Notes under the pieces: model-generated
Seen by the model: the letters and a program-made list of their open reading frames with translations, nothing else
Told to the model about the DNA's origin: nothing
Databases searched by the model: none
Program-made: the position numbers and the translations under genes
Shown: positions 13,195 to 20,057 of the stretch, one piece after another
How the letters are laid out: each line of letters starts with the position of its first letter
Numbering within the stretch: the first letter of the stretch is position 1
From: a virus
Length of the DNA stretch: 35,644 nt
IMG/VR virus record: IMGVR_UViG_3300043436_000790
Span: 1-35,644 of that record
Direction: 5' to 3' (one strand)

Positions 13195-13412
13195 TTGTCT
13201 AGGTCAATGTTTTCTTCTTGGATTAATTTATGCAATTCCTTACGGCACAATTCAAGGGTGTTTTGCTTTTCTTCATCATAATCTTTGTACTTGATTTCTG
13301 ATCTTAGCCATTCATCGAAATCATGAATTATCCCAATAGCAGCACTTCCATTTACTGCCCTGTAGTATTCATATTTATCCTTTGGAAGTTGGAATTTTAG
13401 AATGGCTATCAT
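13191..13412 (-). CDS. Conserved small phage protein
   Basis: A 73-residue protein with the pattern MIAILKFQLPKDKYEYYRAV...FDEWLRSEIKY, recognisable from many phages where a protein of the form AILEFxLPE...DLDxWLRxxIKY is found among small accessory genes. The family's function is not known. It overlaps both neighbours by 4 bp. Confidence 0.78.
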   Translation of the reverse strand: MIAILKFQLPKDKYEYYRAVNGSAAIGIIHDFDEWLRSEIKYKDYDEEKQNTLELCRKELHKLIQEENIDLDK

Positions 13413-14290
13413 AGTGGAAACTTTTGGGAGTCAATTAAAACATCGTAACTATCTGAGCCATTTATTACAAGTCTTCTACCATTTAAGGTTAGAATTCTAC
13501 CTCCTACAGGTTTGACAGGTGCGCCTCTTTCTACATGCCATCCTTGAGATCCATCTCCGTATTCCTCCTTGTATGTTCCCGTGATAGCAAGGTGAATCTG
13601 CTTCTGCTGTAATTCGTACACCCTTTTCCCTTGATTGTATTGAAGTGTATCCCTTACATCGTTACGGCTTGAGTTTTCGTGAATGTGACCCATCACAAAG
13701 ATGTCCATATTCTCATAGATTTCTAAAGCCCTAGTCAAGTTGATAGCCCCACGGGTAACCACCCCCCCGAGACCTAGACCATGATGGTACTTCAAATTTT
13801 TTGTCATTGCAGTACTATGTCTAACAAGATATTTCAGAACTATCCATCCGCCATATCCACCGGTAAAAACATTGCTTTGATTCTTGTAGTTAAACAGGTC
13901 TACGAACCTTTGAAGGATATCTGTTTCCTGATATTTGATTATAGCAGTCTCGTGATTTCCGTATCCTATCACAGTCAAGATGGAAGCATAAGGTGACCAC
14001 CATTCTACAGCAGTTTCCACAATACTATCCAAGTACTTTGCATTATTATGCTCAGGAAGGATGTCGCTTTTATTACCTCTTCGATCACCCTTCCCCTGCA
14101 TCAAGCAGAAGAAATCCCCATTGATGAAGACAGGTATCTCATTTTCAAGGCAGTAGTCTAGATGTCTTTTTAACATCTCCCTGTCACACTTTGGATTATC
14201 CCAATGTATATCAGACAAAAGGGCTACTCTGTTTTCCTCTTTGCTAAGGGATAGACTATGCACATTCCTTGCAATTTTGGTAAGTTCCAT
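13409..14290 (-). CDS. Calcineurin-like metallophosphoesterase
   Basis: A 293-residue protein when started at the ATG at 14290, which shares TAATG with the endolysin stop; an in-frame extension of 31 residues upstream overlaps the endolysin gene and looks spurious. All signature blocks are present: LLSDIHW (D27, H29), NGDF (57-60), GNHE (111-114), HHG (169-171) and GHIH (201-204). This is a two-metal phosphoesterase of the calcineurin type. The substrate is unknown; nucleases (Mre11/SbcD-like), cyclic-nucleotide and lipid phosphoesterases share the core. Its place in the lysis and late region, not in replication, is unusual. Confidence 0.85.
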   Translation of the reverse strand: MELTKIARNVHSLSLSKEENRVALLSDIHWDNPKCDREMLKRHLDYCLENEIPVFINGDFFCLMQGKGDRRGNKSDILPEHNNAKYLDSIVETAVEWWSPYASILTVIGYGNHETAIIKYQETDILQRFVDLFNYKNQSNVFTGGYGGWIVLKYLVRHSTAMTKNLKYHHGLGLGGVVTRGAINLTRALEIYENMDIFVMGHIHENSSRNDVRDTLQYNQGKRVYELQQKQIHLAITGTYKEEYGDGSQGWHVERGAPVKPVGGRILTLNGRRLVINGSDSYDVLIDSQKFPL

Positions 14291-14751
14291 TATATAGGTA
14301 GATAGGTTGTCTTTCCTCCCGACCGGACAGCCTTGAGTTTTTGCTTTCTGTTTTTCCCTTTCGTGTAAGATACATGAACCCAATCCGGATTTGAATCACT
14401 TCCAAATTCCCATATTAGCTGATCAAAGTCTAGCTTCTCCTTGATAAAGTCATAGATCATCTTGTTGGTCACCCCGTTGCTGCTTCCATCCATGTCGATA
14501 TCAATGGCTTCACCCTTGCAATGCTGAGAGGACAAACTCCCCTTCACGAATTGATTCAAAGCCTTGCTTCTGTACCCGCTCGAAATATGGATAGGAACAC
14601 CAAAGTGCGCCCGAATAGGTTCGAATACTTTCTCTGCTAGTAGCTTAAAGTTCTCCAAGTGTTCTGCCGTTGGAGTGTTGTCTATCCCGTGCCTCTTGGC
14701 TGAATCGCTGCGTGTAACTTCGGATAGTGAAAGATGTGCGCTAATTTTCAT
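14290..14751 (-). CDS. Endolysin, peptidase M15 family
   Basis: A 153-residue enzyme of the M15_3 (D-Ala-D-Ala carboxypeptidase-like) group that cleaves peptidoglycan cross-links at lysis. It has the SSGYRS segment at 57-62, the zinc site SQHCKGEAIDID with H77 and D84, and the third ligand H126 in WVHVSY. Length is typical for a catalytic domain alone, with no signal peptide and no cell-wall-binding domain, so it needs a holin for export. The holin-like and spanin-like genes lie directly upstream. Confidence 0.9.
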   Translation of the reverse strand: MKISAHLSLSEVTRSDSAKRHGIDNTPTAEHLENFKLLAEKVFEPIRAHFGVPIHISSGYRSKALNQFVKGSLSSQHCKGEAIDIDMDGSSNGVTNKMIYDFIKEKLDFDQLIWEFGSDSNPDWVHVSYTKGKNRKQKLKAVRSGGKTTYLPI

Positions 14752-14755
14752 TTAG

Positions 14756-15115
14756 TTAGTTGTTTAGTGAATCAAGTCCTACTGAATCAATAGTGACTTT
14801 CTTTTTACCCCAAAAGTTCTTCTCTTCTTTTATGAAAATTGTATCTCGAATGTAGACTATTGTTTTTTCAGCCTTTGCCAATTCCACAGCTTTCTTGGCT
14901 ACAATTACCTCTGTTTTAAGGGTCTCAATCTTTCTGTCTACTTTCTCGATTAATTTAGTAAACTGCTTGTCTGACTTGGGCAAAGTGACAGTAGCTTGTT
15001 TGAATAAGCTATCACTTTTGATAAATAAACTATCCGTTTCTTGGACTTCTTCCAAAACTTCTTCTTTACCGCAAGATGCGAAAAGGAGTAGGAATACAAT
15101 AGGTAGATGTCTCAT
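14756..15115 (-). CDS. Lipoprotein, possible outer-membrane spanin
   Basis: A 119-residue protein with a lipoprotein signal (MRHLPIVFLLLFASC, lipid-modified C15). The residues after the Cys, GKEEVLEEVQE, are acidic, as in Bacteroidota lipoproteins exported to the outer membrane or surface. A helical coiled-coil part (about 45-95) follows, then a short beta-rich end. Lying between a membrane-coil protein and the endolysin, it fits the outer member of a two-part spanin. A surface-exclusion lipoprotein is the alternative. Confidence 0.7.
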   Translation of the reverse strand: MRHLPIVFLLLFASCGKEEVLEEVQETDSLFIKSDSLFKQATVTLPKSDKQFTKLIEKVDRKIETLKTEVIVAKKAVELAKAEKTIVYIRDTIFIKEEKNFWGKKKVTIDSVGLDSLNN

Positions 15116-15117
15116 CG

Positions 15118-15408
15118 TTATTTGATTTTGCCTAGTTCCTGCAAGGTGGTTAACTTAGCAAGGGATGCAGACAACAAAGAATCCGAACGCTTCAAATTCA
15201 TAGTTGCGTTATCCATCTTCAATTCCAATGCATCAATTTTCAAGCCTTGCTTTTCGATTTGCGAAGTGTAGTTAATCTTGCCGTCAATGTATAAATATCC
15301 GATTGCAATAATCACAAGGAATAGCATCCCTTTTACAGGCTCTTTTGCAAATTCGGCAAAGCTAATAGGTAGAGGATTTGCCTTAATCTCTTTTTTTTCT
15401 TCAGTCAT
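15118..15408 (-). CDS. Membrane protein with coiled coil, possible inner-membrane spanin
   Basis: A 96-residue protein started at the ATG at 15408, which overlaps the upstream stop closely; an in-frame extension of 15 Lys-rich residues inside the previous gene is rejected. It has one transmembrane segment (about 28-44, MLFLVIIAIGYLYIDG) and a following heptad-like region (QGLKIDALELKMDNATMNL) ending in short helices. N-in, C-out topology and the neighbouring lipoprotein fit an i-spanin. Confidence 0.65.
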   Translation of the reverse strand: MTEEKKEIKANPLPISFAEFAKEPVKGMLFLVIIAIGYLYIDGKINYTSQIEKQGLKIDALELKMDNATMNLKRSDSLLSASLAKLTTLQELGKIK

Positions 15409-15646
15409 TTTCTTCTTTTTTAATTGGGTTTTTGAATATTTTTTCCGCTGCACTAATCCCCAAGGCAGCAGCAGACAAAGCAGCTACCGAATAAACTAAA
15501 GCCTCTGAAGGCTCATTCACAGCATCGTGATTTGCGTACAAAGTGTAGGACAAAGCAATCGCTGAGAATACACCTACAAATCTTTTACTAGATGCTTCTC
15601 CATTTTCGCTAAGAAATCCCTTTAGCCAATCGAATAGTTTTTTCAT
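15401..15646 (-). CDS. Holin-like membrane protein
   Basis: An 81-residue protein with two transmembrane helices (about 24-41 and 48-66) joined by a short polar turn, a charged N-terminus and a Lys/Glu-rich C-terminal tail (FKNPIKKEEND). This class II-like holin shape, two genes before a lipoprotein and three before an M15 endolysin, makes it the best holin candidate in the window. The 67-residue protein at 15749-15952 is the second candidate. Confidence 0.65.
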   Translation of the reverse strand: MKKLFDWLKGFLSENGEASSKRFVGVFSAIALSYTLYANHDAVNEPSEALVYSVAALSAAALGISAAEKIFKNPIKKEEND

Positions 15647-15765
15647 CTTCCTTGCCCTCTGTATTTTTTAGGTTTATTTAATGCTTTAGAGTAGGCTTTC
15701 TTTGCCTTCCCATTTCTTCGCTTCCCAAATGAGGAAGCCTTTTGTACGCTAGTTCCCTTCTTCAT
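15643..15765 (-). CDS. Small, very basic protein
   Basis: A 40-residue protein (MKKGTSVQKASSFGKRRNGK...) in which about two in five residues are Lys or Arg and nearly none are acidic. It overlaps its upstream neighbour by 17 bp and its stop overlaps the holin-like start (ATGA). Nucleic-acid binding is the natural guess from charge. No family is recognised, but the tight coupling on both sides supports a real gene. Confidence 0.58.
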   Translation of the reverse strand: MKKGTSVQKASSFGKRRNGKAKKAYSKALNKPKKYRGQGR

Positions 15766-15952
15766 TTTTGTTTGAATCAAATTTGCCTTTTTCGTTTTTG
15801 ATTTTGTAGATCAAGTAGATGATTGATAAGATCGAAATGATCCAAGTAAAAAACATATTTATAAATCCTATCCCAATCACCTGAGATACATTTGCAAAGA
15901 TGGCTACCAATGTAGAAGGAACTCCTAGTCCATCACTTTTCAAGATATTCAT
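15749..15952 (-). CDS. Small membrane protein in lysis region
   Basis: A 67-residue protein with two hydrophobic stretches, about residues 13-30 and 33-50 (FFTWIISILSIIYLIYKI), and a charged C-terminal tail (KGKFDSNKNEEGN). It starts at the base after the preceding stop. It may be a holin, antiholin or pinholin partner of the protein at 15401-15646. Confidence 0.62.
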   Translation of the reverse strand: MNILKSDGLGVPSTLVAIFANVSQVIGIGFINMFFTWIISILSIIYLIYKIKNEKGKFDSNKNEEGN

Positions 15953-16390
15953 TTAGGCTTCGGTTGGAATTACACAAAGGTTTAAAGGCATTGGAGCAGT
16001 AATCTGTATAGCGATTGATACACCGGCTGTAAAGTCATCAAAGCGTTCTTGAAAGAATTCCAGAGTCGCATTAGGTGCAGTATTAAAGGTGTAGTCATTG
16101 TCAAGTTTTAATTTGGCTAATACATCCAAAGCTACAAGCATCTGATCTGATTGAATCTGTAGTCTGTTGCTCTTGTCTTCCGTTAGTAGATCAGCAAAAA
16201 GAAGGACTAGATCATAGCGCATAGTAGTACCACTATACACGGAAGGTCTTACAACTGTCCAAAGTACAGGGTATTGAATCTCTCCGCCATTATCTACATA
16301 ATCGTAGATGTCACCCTCTCCGAAGGTTCGAAGCATTGGGTGCGCTTCCTGTATTGCTTTTAGCTTTTTGACTAGGTCTACTAATGTCAT
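15953..16390 (-). CDS. Neck or tail-terminator-like protein
   Basis: A 145-residue protein of mixed alpha/beta structure, with a helical start (LVDLVKKLKAIQEAHP), a central beta-rich part and a hydrophobic end (IAIQITAPMPLNLCVIP). It lies two genes after the portal, where siphoviruses encode connector and tail-terminator proteins of this size. A DNA-packaging-neck role is inferred from position and fold class. The 54 bp before it contain only a short alternative frame (see rejected items). Confidence 0.6.
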   Translation of the reverse strand: MTLVDLVKKLKAIQEAHPMLRTFGEGDIYDYVDNGGEIQYPVLWTVVRPSVYSGTTMRYDLVLLFADLLTEDKSNRLQIQSDQMLVALDVLAKLKLDNDYTFNTAPNATLEFFQERFDDFTAGVSIAIQITAPMPLNLCVIPTEA

Positions 16391-16444
16391 CTTGTTTTGA
16401 GAGAAATTCTTTTAGCTTTTTTTCGTTTTTGGAATAAGCCATTT

Positions 16445-17038
16445 TTAGAATGGTTTTTTGTATCTGTTGCCTTGGTATCTTTCTGAGTATGGTCTGTGAT
16501 CTTCATAGTCACCCCTGCCTAGATTGATAGCTACCTTGTACTGATTGCTTACAGGTTGGATAGTAGTGACATCACTACCTGGATTCAAGTACTCCGGATA
16601 TTGCTCAGAGTTAGCGCATAGGTAATTGATAGCCCGTTCAGCGTACCATTCTGCATATCCCTTGTAGTATTGGCTTATGCTCTGCAATTCTGCGAAGGTA
16701 GGTTCTGTGATGTTCTCACTTTTGCGCTTCACTACCCCTTTATTTACGAACTTGTACTGCATCGCCATAGGCAATTCACCAAGCACATAGTTGAATAAGG
16801 TATCTGTTAGGTAGCTATCTAGGAAAGTCTTGTAGACTGCATTCCCTCCTTGACCAATAGTTCCTGCTGCAATGAGTTGAAGTATCTTATCATAAAGCGC
16901 AGTCCCACAGATAGGATGTATGTACCTATCCTGTGTCATCTTGATCACCTGAGTGACATTCTTCAGGTCAATATTTGCGGAAGCTACAGTGAAGTCTTTG
17001 AAGGACTGCTCACTGATCATCAATACATTTGCGCTCAT
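16445..17038 (-). CDS. Head-tail connector-like protein
   Basis: A 197-residue protein started at the ATG at 17038, which overlaps the portal stop by 4 bp; a 12-residue upstream extension inside the portal gene is rejected. It is helical (ANIDLKNVTQVIKMTQDRYI, LFNYVLGELPMAMQYKFVNK) with a disordered, Arg/Tyr-rich C-terminus (YSERYQGNRYKKPF). Helical bundle proteins of about this size directly after the portal are adaptor or head-completion proteins in Bacteroidota phages. The family identity is tentative. Confidence 0.68.
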   Translation of the reverse strand: MSANVLMISEQSFKDFTVASANIDLKNVTQVIKMTQDRYIHPICGTALYDKILQLIAAGTIGQGGNAVYKTFLDSYLTDTLFNYVLGELPMAMQYKFVNKGVVKRKSENITEPTFAELQSISQYYKGYAEWYAERAINYLCANSEQYPEYLNPGSDVTTIQPVSNQYKVAINLGRGDYEDHRPYSERYQGNRYKKPF

Positions 17039-19041
17039 CGTGATGTTTTTTCTACTACTACATTTCTTTTCCACTCATGTCTACAGAAAGGAGTTCTTCT
17101 TCCTGTGTTTGGATTGGTGTACCATCCTCCGCACAATTGAAAAACACTATAGCCTAGCTGATTGGATATGTTTTGAATCTCTTCCCGTGTAAAGAATAGA
17201 CCACTTCCGTATAGCCTTTCGCACAAAGGTCTAGATCCGCTCTTTGCATCAGGTACATTTGGTCTCTCTTCGTAGCTATATAGTACCTTGAATGAAGTCA
17301 CAGGTTGAAGCCTTTTGACTGCTGCCTCTCCTGCACGAGTCACGGATCTAGTGATCAACCCTTCACGGCTGATCTTCTCAACTAGTACCTGGTCATCAAT
17401 CAAAGTATTGATTCTTGAGATCACAGATGCTTCATCTATCCCTACTATTTTAGCAAGTTGTGGAATCGTGATGTTTTCATTCCTTTGAATCTGAGTTACG
17501 ATCTTCTTTTGTACTTCATTCAATAGGTACTCAGCGAATAGATCCTGCTTGATAAAGTCATCCATTGAAGAGAAGTGCATCTTTGTGCTTTCAATTACCT
17601 TGAATTTATCCTTTGCTATACCTTTGCCTTCAAACTTTTCAAGGATGGCTGCATCGTATTCTGAGATACTGCATTCAAGGTGGAGGTGATCAGAGAATCC
17701 TTGGGTAGGATCTGTGATTACATCTGTAGGAGTTACGATTTCAGTTCTTACAGGAAGTCCAATTAATTGGCGCAATTCATTTACATCCATAGATTCAACC
17801 ACCTTAGTAGCAATCAAAGGAGAAAGGCTATTCAAATAGTTGATGATGTCCTGTGATCCTTGGCTTTCCTTCTTCTCAATTGGTGCAAGTCCTAGCTTCT
17901 CTCTGATCTCATCCTGAGTCATGTTAGTAGAGATGATCTGCTCTGTGAATTGGAAGGAGATAGGTTCAGTCTTCTTGATTTCAAGTTCAGCGATAATATC
18001 ATTGAACTTCAAAAGGTAGTTGATGACTTCCTCAAGTGCTTGCTGCTTTGAATTCACATAAGTATTCTGAAATAACTCAGAAGCCTCTCTCATTTCTGCT
18101 CTACCACCTAGCTGACCTTCAGTCTTAACTCCAAAAAGCATTGGGCTAGTGACCTTATGACCTGTGAAGATCTCCTGCTGAACTGTCTTATTTAGAAGGT
18201 CAAAATGCTTATCAAGTTCTGTTCCGGATAGATCAATGATTGAAGGTTCGTTCTCCTTTGAATCGTTAAATGCAAGCATGAATTTTCCTGCATTCTTAGA
18301 TCCTGAGAACTTGTCCTTGAATTGTCTTTCAATACGATCCTCTTCCTCTTGGCTTACCTTACCACCATTCAAGTTGATTAGCTTACTTGAGAACATTCCG
18401 TTGTTTATGGTGTTCAAATGGTATTCCCCGATAGAGATATCTAGTTCAATATAGGAGATTGCACCTCTGTAGTCAGGTAGGCTGTAGGTGTTTGCTCCTG
18501 CTCTGTATTCCTTAAAGTAAAGGATCTGTGTGCCTGTAGTATTGTTAGGATCGAATGCAGGATAGGTCTCGAAATCAGGTCTAGGATTGACATTGTCATT
18601 CTTGATCCAATTATCAGAGACATAGAATTCACTATTGTCAGCGTTGGTTCTTACCTTATAATAGTCAACATGGTAAAGTTCTGCAATCTCACCCGTGCCT
18701 TTTGTCCAAATCACCTGAAGGTAGTAGCCTCCAAAGATGGATAGATCAGTCACTAGCTTTTTAGTCAACTCATTCAAGCTTTCCTGCTTGGTGTTGATCC
18801 GATCAATCAAGCCGAATGCCTTTGCCTTCTGCATCTCATCTTCAGACTTGACAGTCCACCCATTGCCACAGATGTAGTCTACCTTACCCGTTATGATAGC
18901 GTTATTCTTTGCGCTATTGTTGTAGATCCGTAGTAGATAATTTGGGTAGTCATTCTTCTCCCCGTAGTAGATGTATTCCTTCCCCTTAACTTCTTTGTAA
19001 ACGGGCAAAGGCACTTGATCAAACTTGAATAATTTTATCAT
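17035..19041 (-). CDS. Portal protein with C-terminal extra domains
   Basis: A 668-residue protein. The first 450 or so residues have the portal layout: N-terminal strand-rich clip region (KEVKGKEYIYYGEKNDYPN), then wing and stem helices (NNAIITGKVDYICGNGW; KLVTDLSIFGGYYLQVI; a SPMLFGVKTEGQLGG segment; AEMREASELFQNTYV). Beyond this a winged helix-like stretch (about 519-575, ITIPQLAKIVGIDEASVISR) and a Cys/His-containing end (GGWYTNP at 638-644, CRHEW at 653-657) are unlike a plain portal of 450-520 residues. The tail resembles minor-head-protein fusions. It forms the packaging vertex. Confidence 0.82.
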   Translation of the reverse strand: MIKLFKFDQVPLPVYKEVKGKEYIYYGEKNDYPNYLLRIYNNSAKNNAIITGKVDYICGNGWTVKSEDEMQKAKAFGLIDRINTKQESLNELTKKLVTDLSIFGGYYLQVIWTKGTGEIAELYHVDYYKVRTNADNSEFYVSDNWIKNDNVNPRPDFETYPAFDPNNTTGTQILYFKEYRAGANTYSLPDYRGAISYIELDISIGEYHLNTINNGMFSSKLINLNGGKVSQEEEDRIERQFKDKFSGSKNAGKFMLAFNDSKENEPSIIDLSGTELDKHFDLLNKTVQQEIFTGHKVTSPMLFGVKTEGQLGGRAEMREASELFQNTYVNSKQQALEEVINYLLKFNDIIAELEIKKTEPISFQFTEQIISTNMTQDEIREKLGLAPIEKKESQGSQDIINYLNSLSPLIATKVVESMDVNELRQLIGLPVRTEIVTPTDVITDPTQGFSDHLHLECSISEYDAAILEKFEGKGIAKDKFKVIESTKMHFSSMDDFIKQDLFAEYLLNEVQKKIVTQIQRNENITIPQLAKIVGIDEASVISRINTLIDDQVLVEKISREGLITRSVTRAGEAAVKRLQPVTSFKVLYSYEERPNVPDAKSGSRPLCERLYGSGLFFTREEIQNISNQLGYSVFQLCGGWYTNPNTGRRTPFCRHEWKRNVVVEKTSR

Positions 19042-19400
19042 GCTGTTGTTGTGTAGGTCTTATAAGTACCATTATAGCCTTGATATCTCACCACTCCTGT
19101 AGTAGAAAGATTAGGTGCTGTCAATTCCATTTTTCCTGTAGCGATAATGTCCGCACCGCTTCCCGTTTGGGTTACATAGTACCGCCAAAATCCAACAGTA
19201 GAAGAACTGAAAGAGGCTTCGCTAATTGCAAATTCTGAATACCGATCTTTGAAATCACTCACATCTGTAAGGTTTAAAGTTACTTCCTCCTTTGTTACTT
19301 CATGCTGAAATAAAAAGGTGTAGGCATTGCTGCTTGTTTCTCTTTTATCAAATAGGGCTATGTAGATCACGCTATCCGCCCCCTGCTCGATTATCACCAT
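19038..19400 (-). CDS. Ig-like minor structural protein
   Basis: A 120-residue protein started at the ATG at 19400; an in-frame extension to 19487 would run through the terminator hairpin and is rejected. It is almost entirely beta strands (VTLNLTDVSDF, GFWRYYVTQT, TGKMELTAP), typical of an immunoglobulin-like domain. It ends GTYKTYTTTA and overlaps the portal start by 4 bp. Lying between the tail tube and portal, it may be a head decoration or tail accessory protein. Confidence 0.68.
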   Translation of the reverse strand: MVIIEQGADSVIYIALFDKRETSSNAYTFLFQHEVTKEEVTLNLTDVSDFKDRYSEFAISEASFSSSTVGFWRYYVTQTGSGADIIATGKMELTAPNLSTTGVVRYQGYNGTYKTYTTTA

Positions 19401-19434
19401 ATCTATAAATACAAAATCCTTCAATCGTGTACAC

Positions 19435-19466
19435 AAAAAAAACACCCCCAAAATTGAGGGTGCTTT
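19435..19466 (-). terminator. Intrinsic terminator after the tail tube gene
   Basis: On the minus strand AGCACCCTC is followed by a short AATT-rich loop and GGGGGTGT, then TTTTTTTT (19442-19435). It starts about 25 bp after the stop of the tail tube gene and before the Ig-like gene start. It should limit readthrough from the capsid and tail-tube transcript into the portal. Confidence 0.8.
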
Positions 19467-19490
19467 CACATCTAAACAACAAACCAAATA

Positions 19491-19994
19491 TTAATCCAAA
19501 GGAATAGATCCTGTAAATAGTGGAGCAAGTTCCTTCTCGTTACCTGTAAAGGTCAAGGTGTAGCCATTTCGATCACCGAATGCAGTACCTGATCCTGAAC
19601 CGCCACCGGTTAGATCAAGTCCATTCACCTCACCAAGTGCCCACATCTTATCGTTGTTGTCTTTTACCAAGGCAACAAGTCTATTTTTAGCAAGCAAAAG
19701 GATCTCGTTACGAGTGTTTACTTGCAATTTGTTAAGGATGATCTCCAAAGTTTGAGCGTAGAAAACTGTGCCATTCTGAACATTGGTATTTACTGCCTCT
19801 GCAAAGTTTGAAGACTCTTTTACGAGTTCGTACTTCCAGAAGTATTTACCTGCATCCATAGTCACTCCTGTGTAAGTGCCTGCTGATCCTGTCCAAGATG
19901 CGATATCTTCTACGGCTGCGAAATACACCTCTTTAAGACCTCCAATAGAGTCCTTGCAATCGAGTGTATAGTTCTGAGTTAATGCGCAAGCCAT
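19491..19994 (-). CDS. Major tail tube protein
   Basis: A 167-residue, beta-rich protein starting MACALTQNYTLDCKDSIGGL and ending TLTFTGNEKELAPLFTGSIPLD. Size, position directly after the major capsid gene and the start motif match tail tube proteins of Bacteroidota siphoviruses. A GGGSGSGT linker (about 130-137) separates two beta parts. It is flanked by two terminators (19435-19466 and 20017-20046), consistent with separately tuned high expression. Confidence 0.78.
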   Translation of the reverse strand: MACALTQNYTLDCKDSIGGLKEVYFAAVEDIASWTGSAGTYTGVTMDAGKYFWKYELVKESSNFAEAVNTNVQNGTVFYAQTLEIILNKLQVNTRNEILLLAKNRLVALVKDNNDKMWALGEVNGLDLTGGGSGSGTAFGDRNGYTLTFTGNEKELAPLFTGSIPLD

Positions 19995-20016
19995 ATATTT
20001 TTATTTTTAAGATTAG

Positions 20017-20046
20017 TAAAATAGGGTAGGGGTGAATCCCCTACCC
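20017..20046 (-). terminator. Hairpin between capsid and tail tube genes
   Basis: GGGTAGGGG (20024-20032), loop TGAAT, CCCCTACCC (20038-20046): a perfect 9-bp stem, followed on the minus strand by TATTTTA (20023-20017). The short T tract suggests partial termination or mRNA 3'-end protection, with some readthrough into the tail tube gene. Confidence 0.7.
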
Positions 20047-20057
20047 GTTATTTTGAA

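Noticed and set aside
14291-14383. Longer start for the metallophosphoesterase
   Set aside because: The extra 31 residues lie inside the endolysin gene, whereas the ATG at 14290 shares TAATG with its stop.
16311-16442. A 43-residue frame starting MAYSKNEKKLKEF upstream of the 145-residue neck gene
   Set aside because: Starts near the upstream stop but lies mostly inside the neck gene in another frame; basic low-complexity sequence and no independent support.
19401-19487. Longer start for the Ig-like gene
   Set aside because: The extension is translated through the terminator hairpin and reads as a poor Cys-rich stretch.
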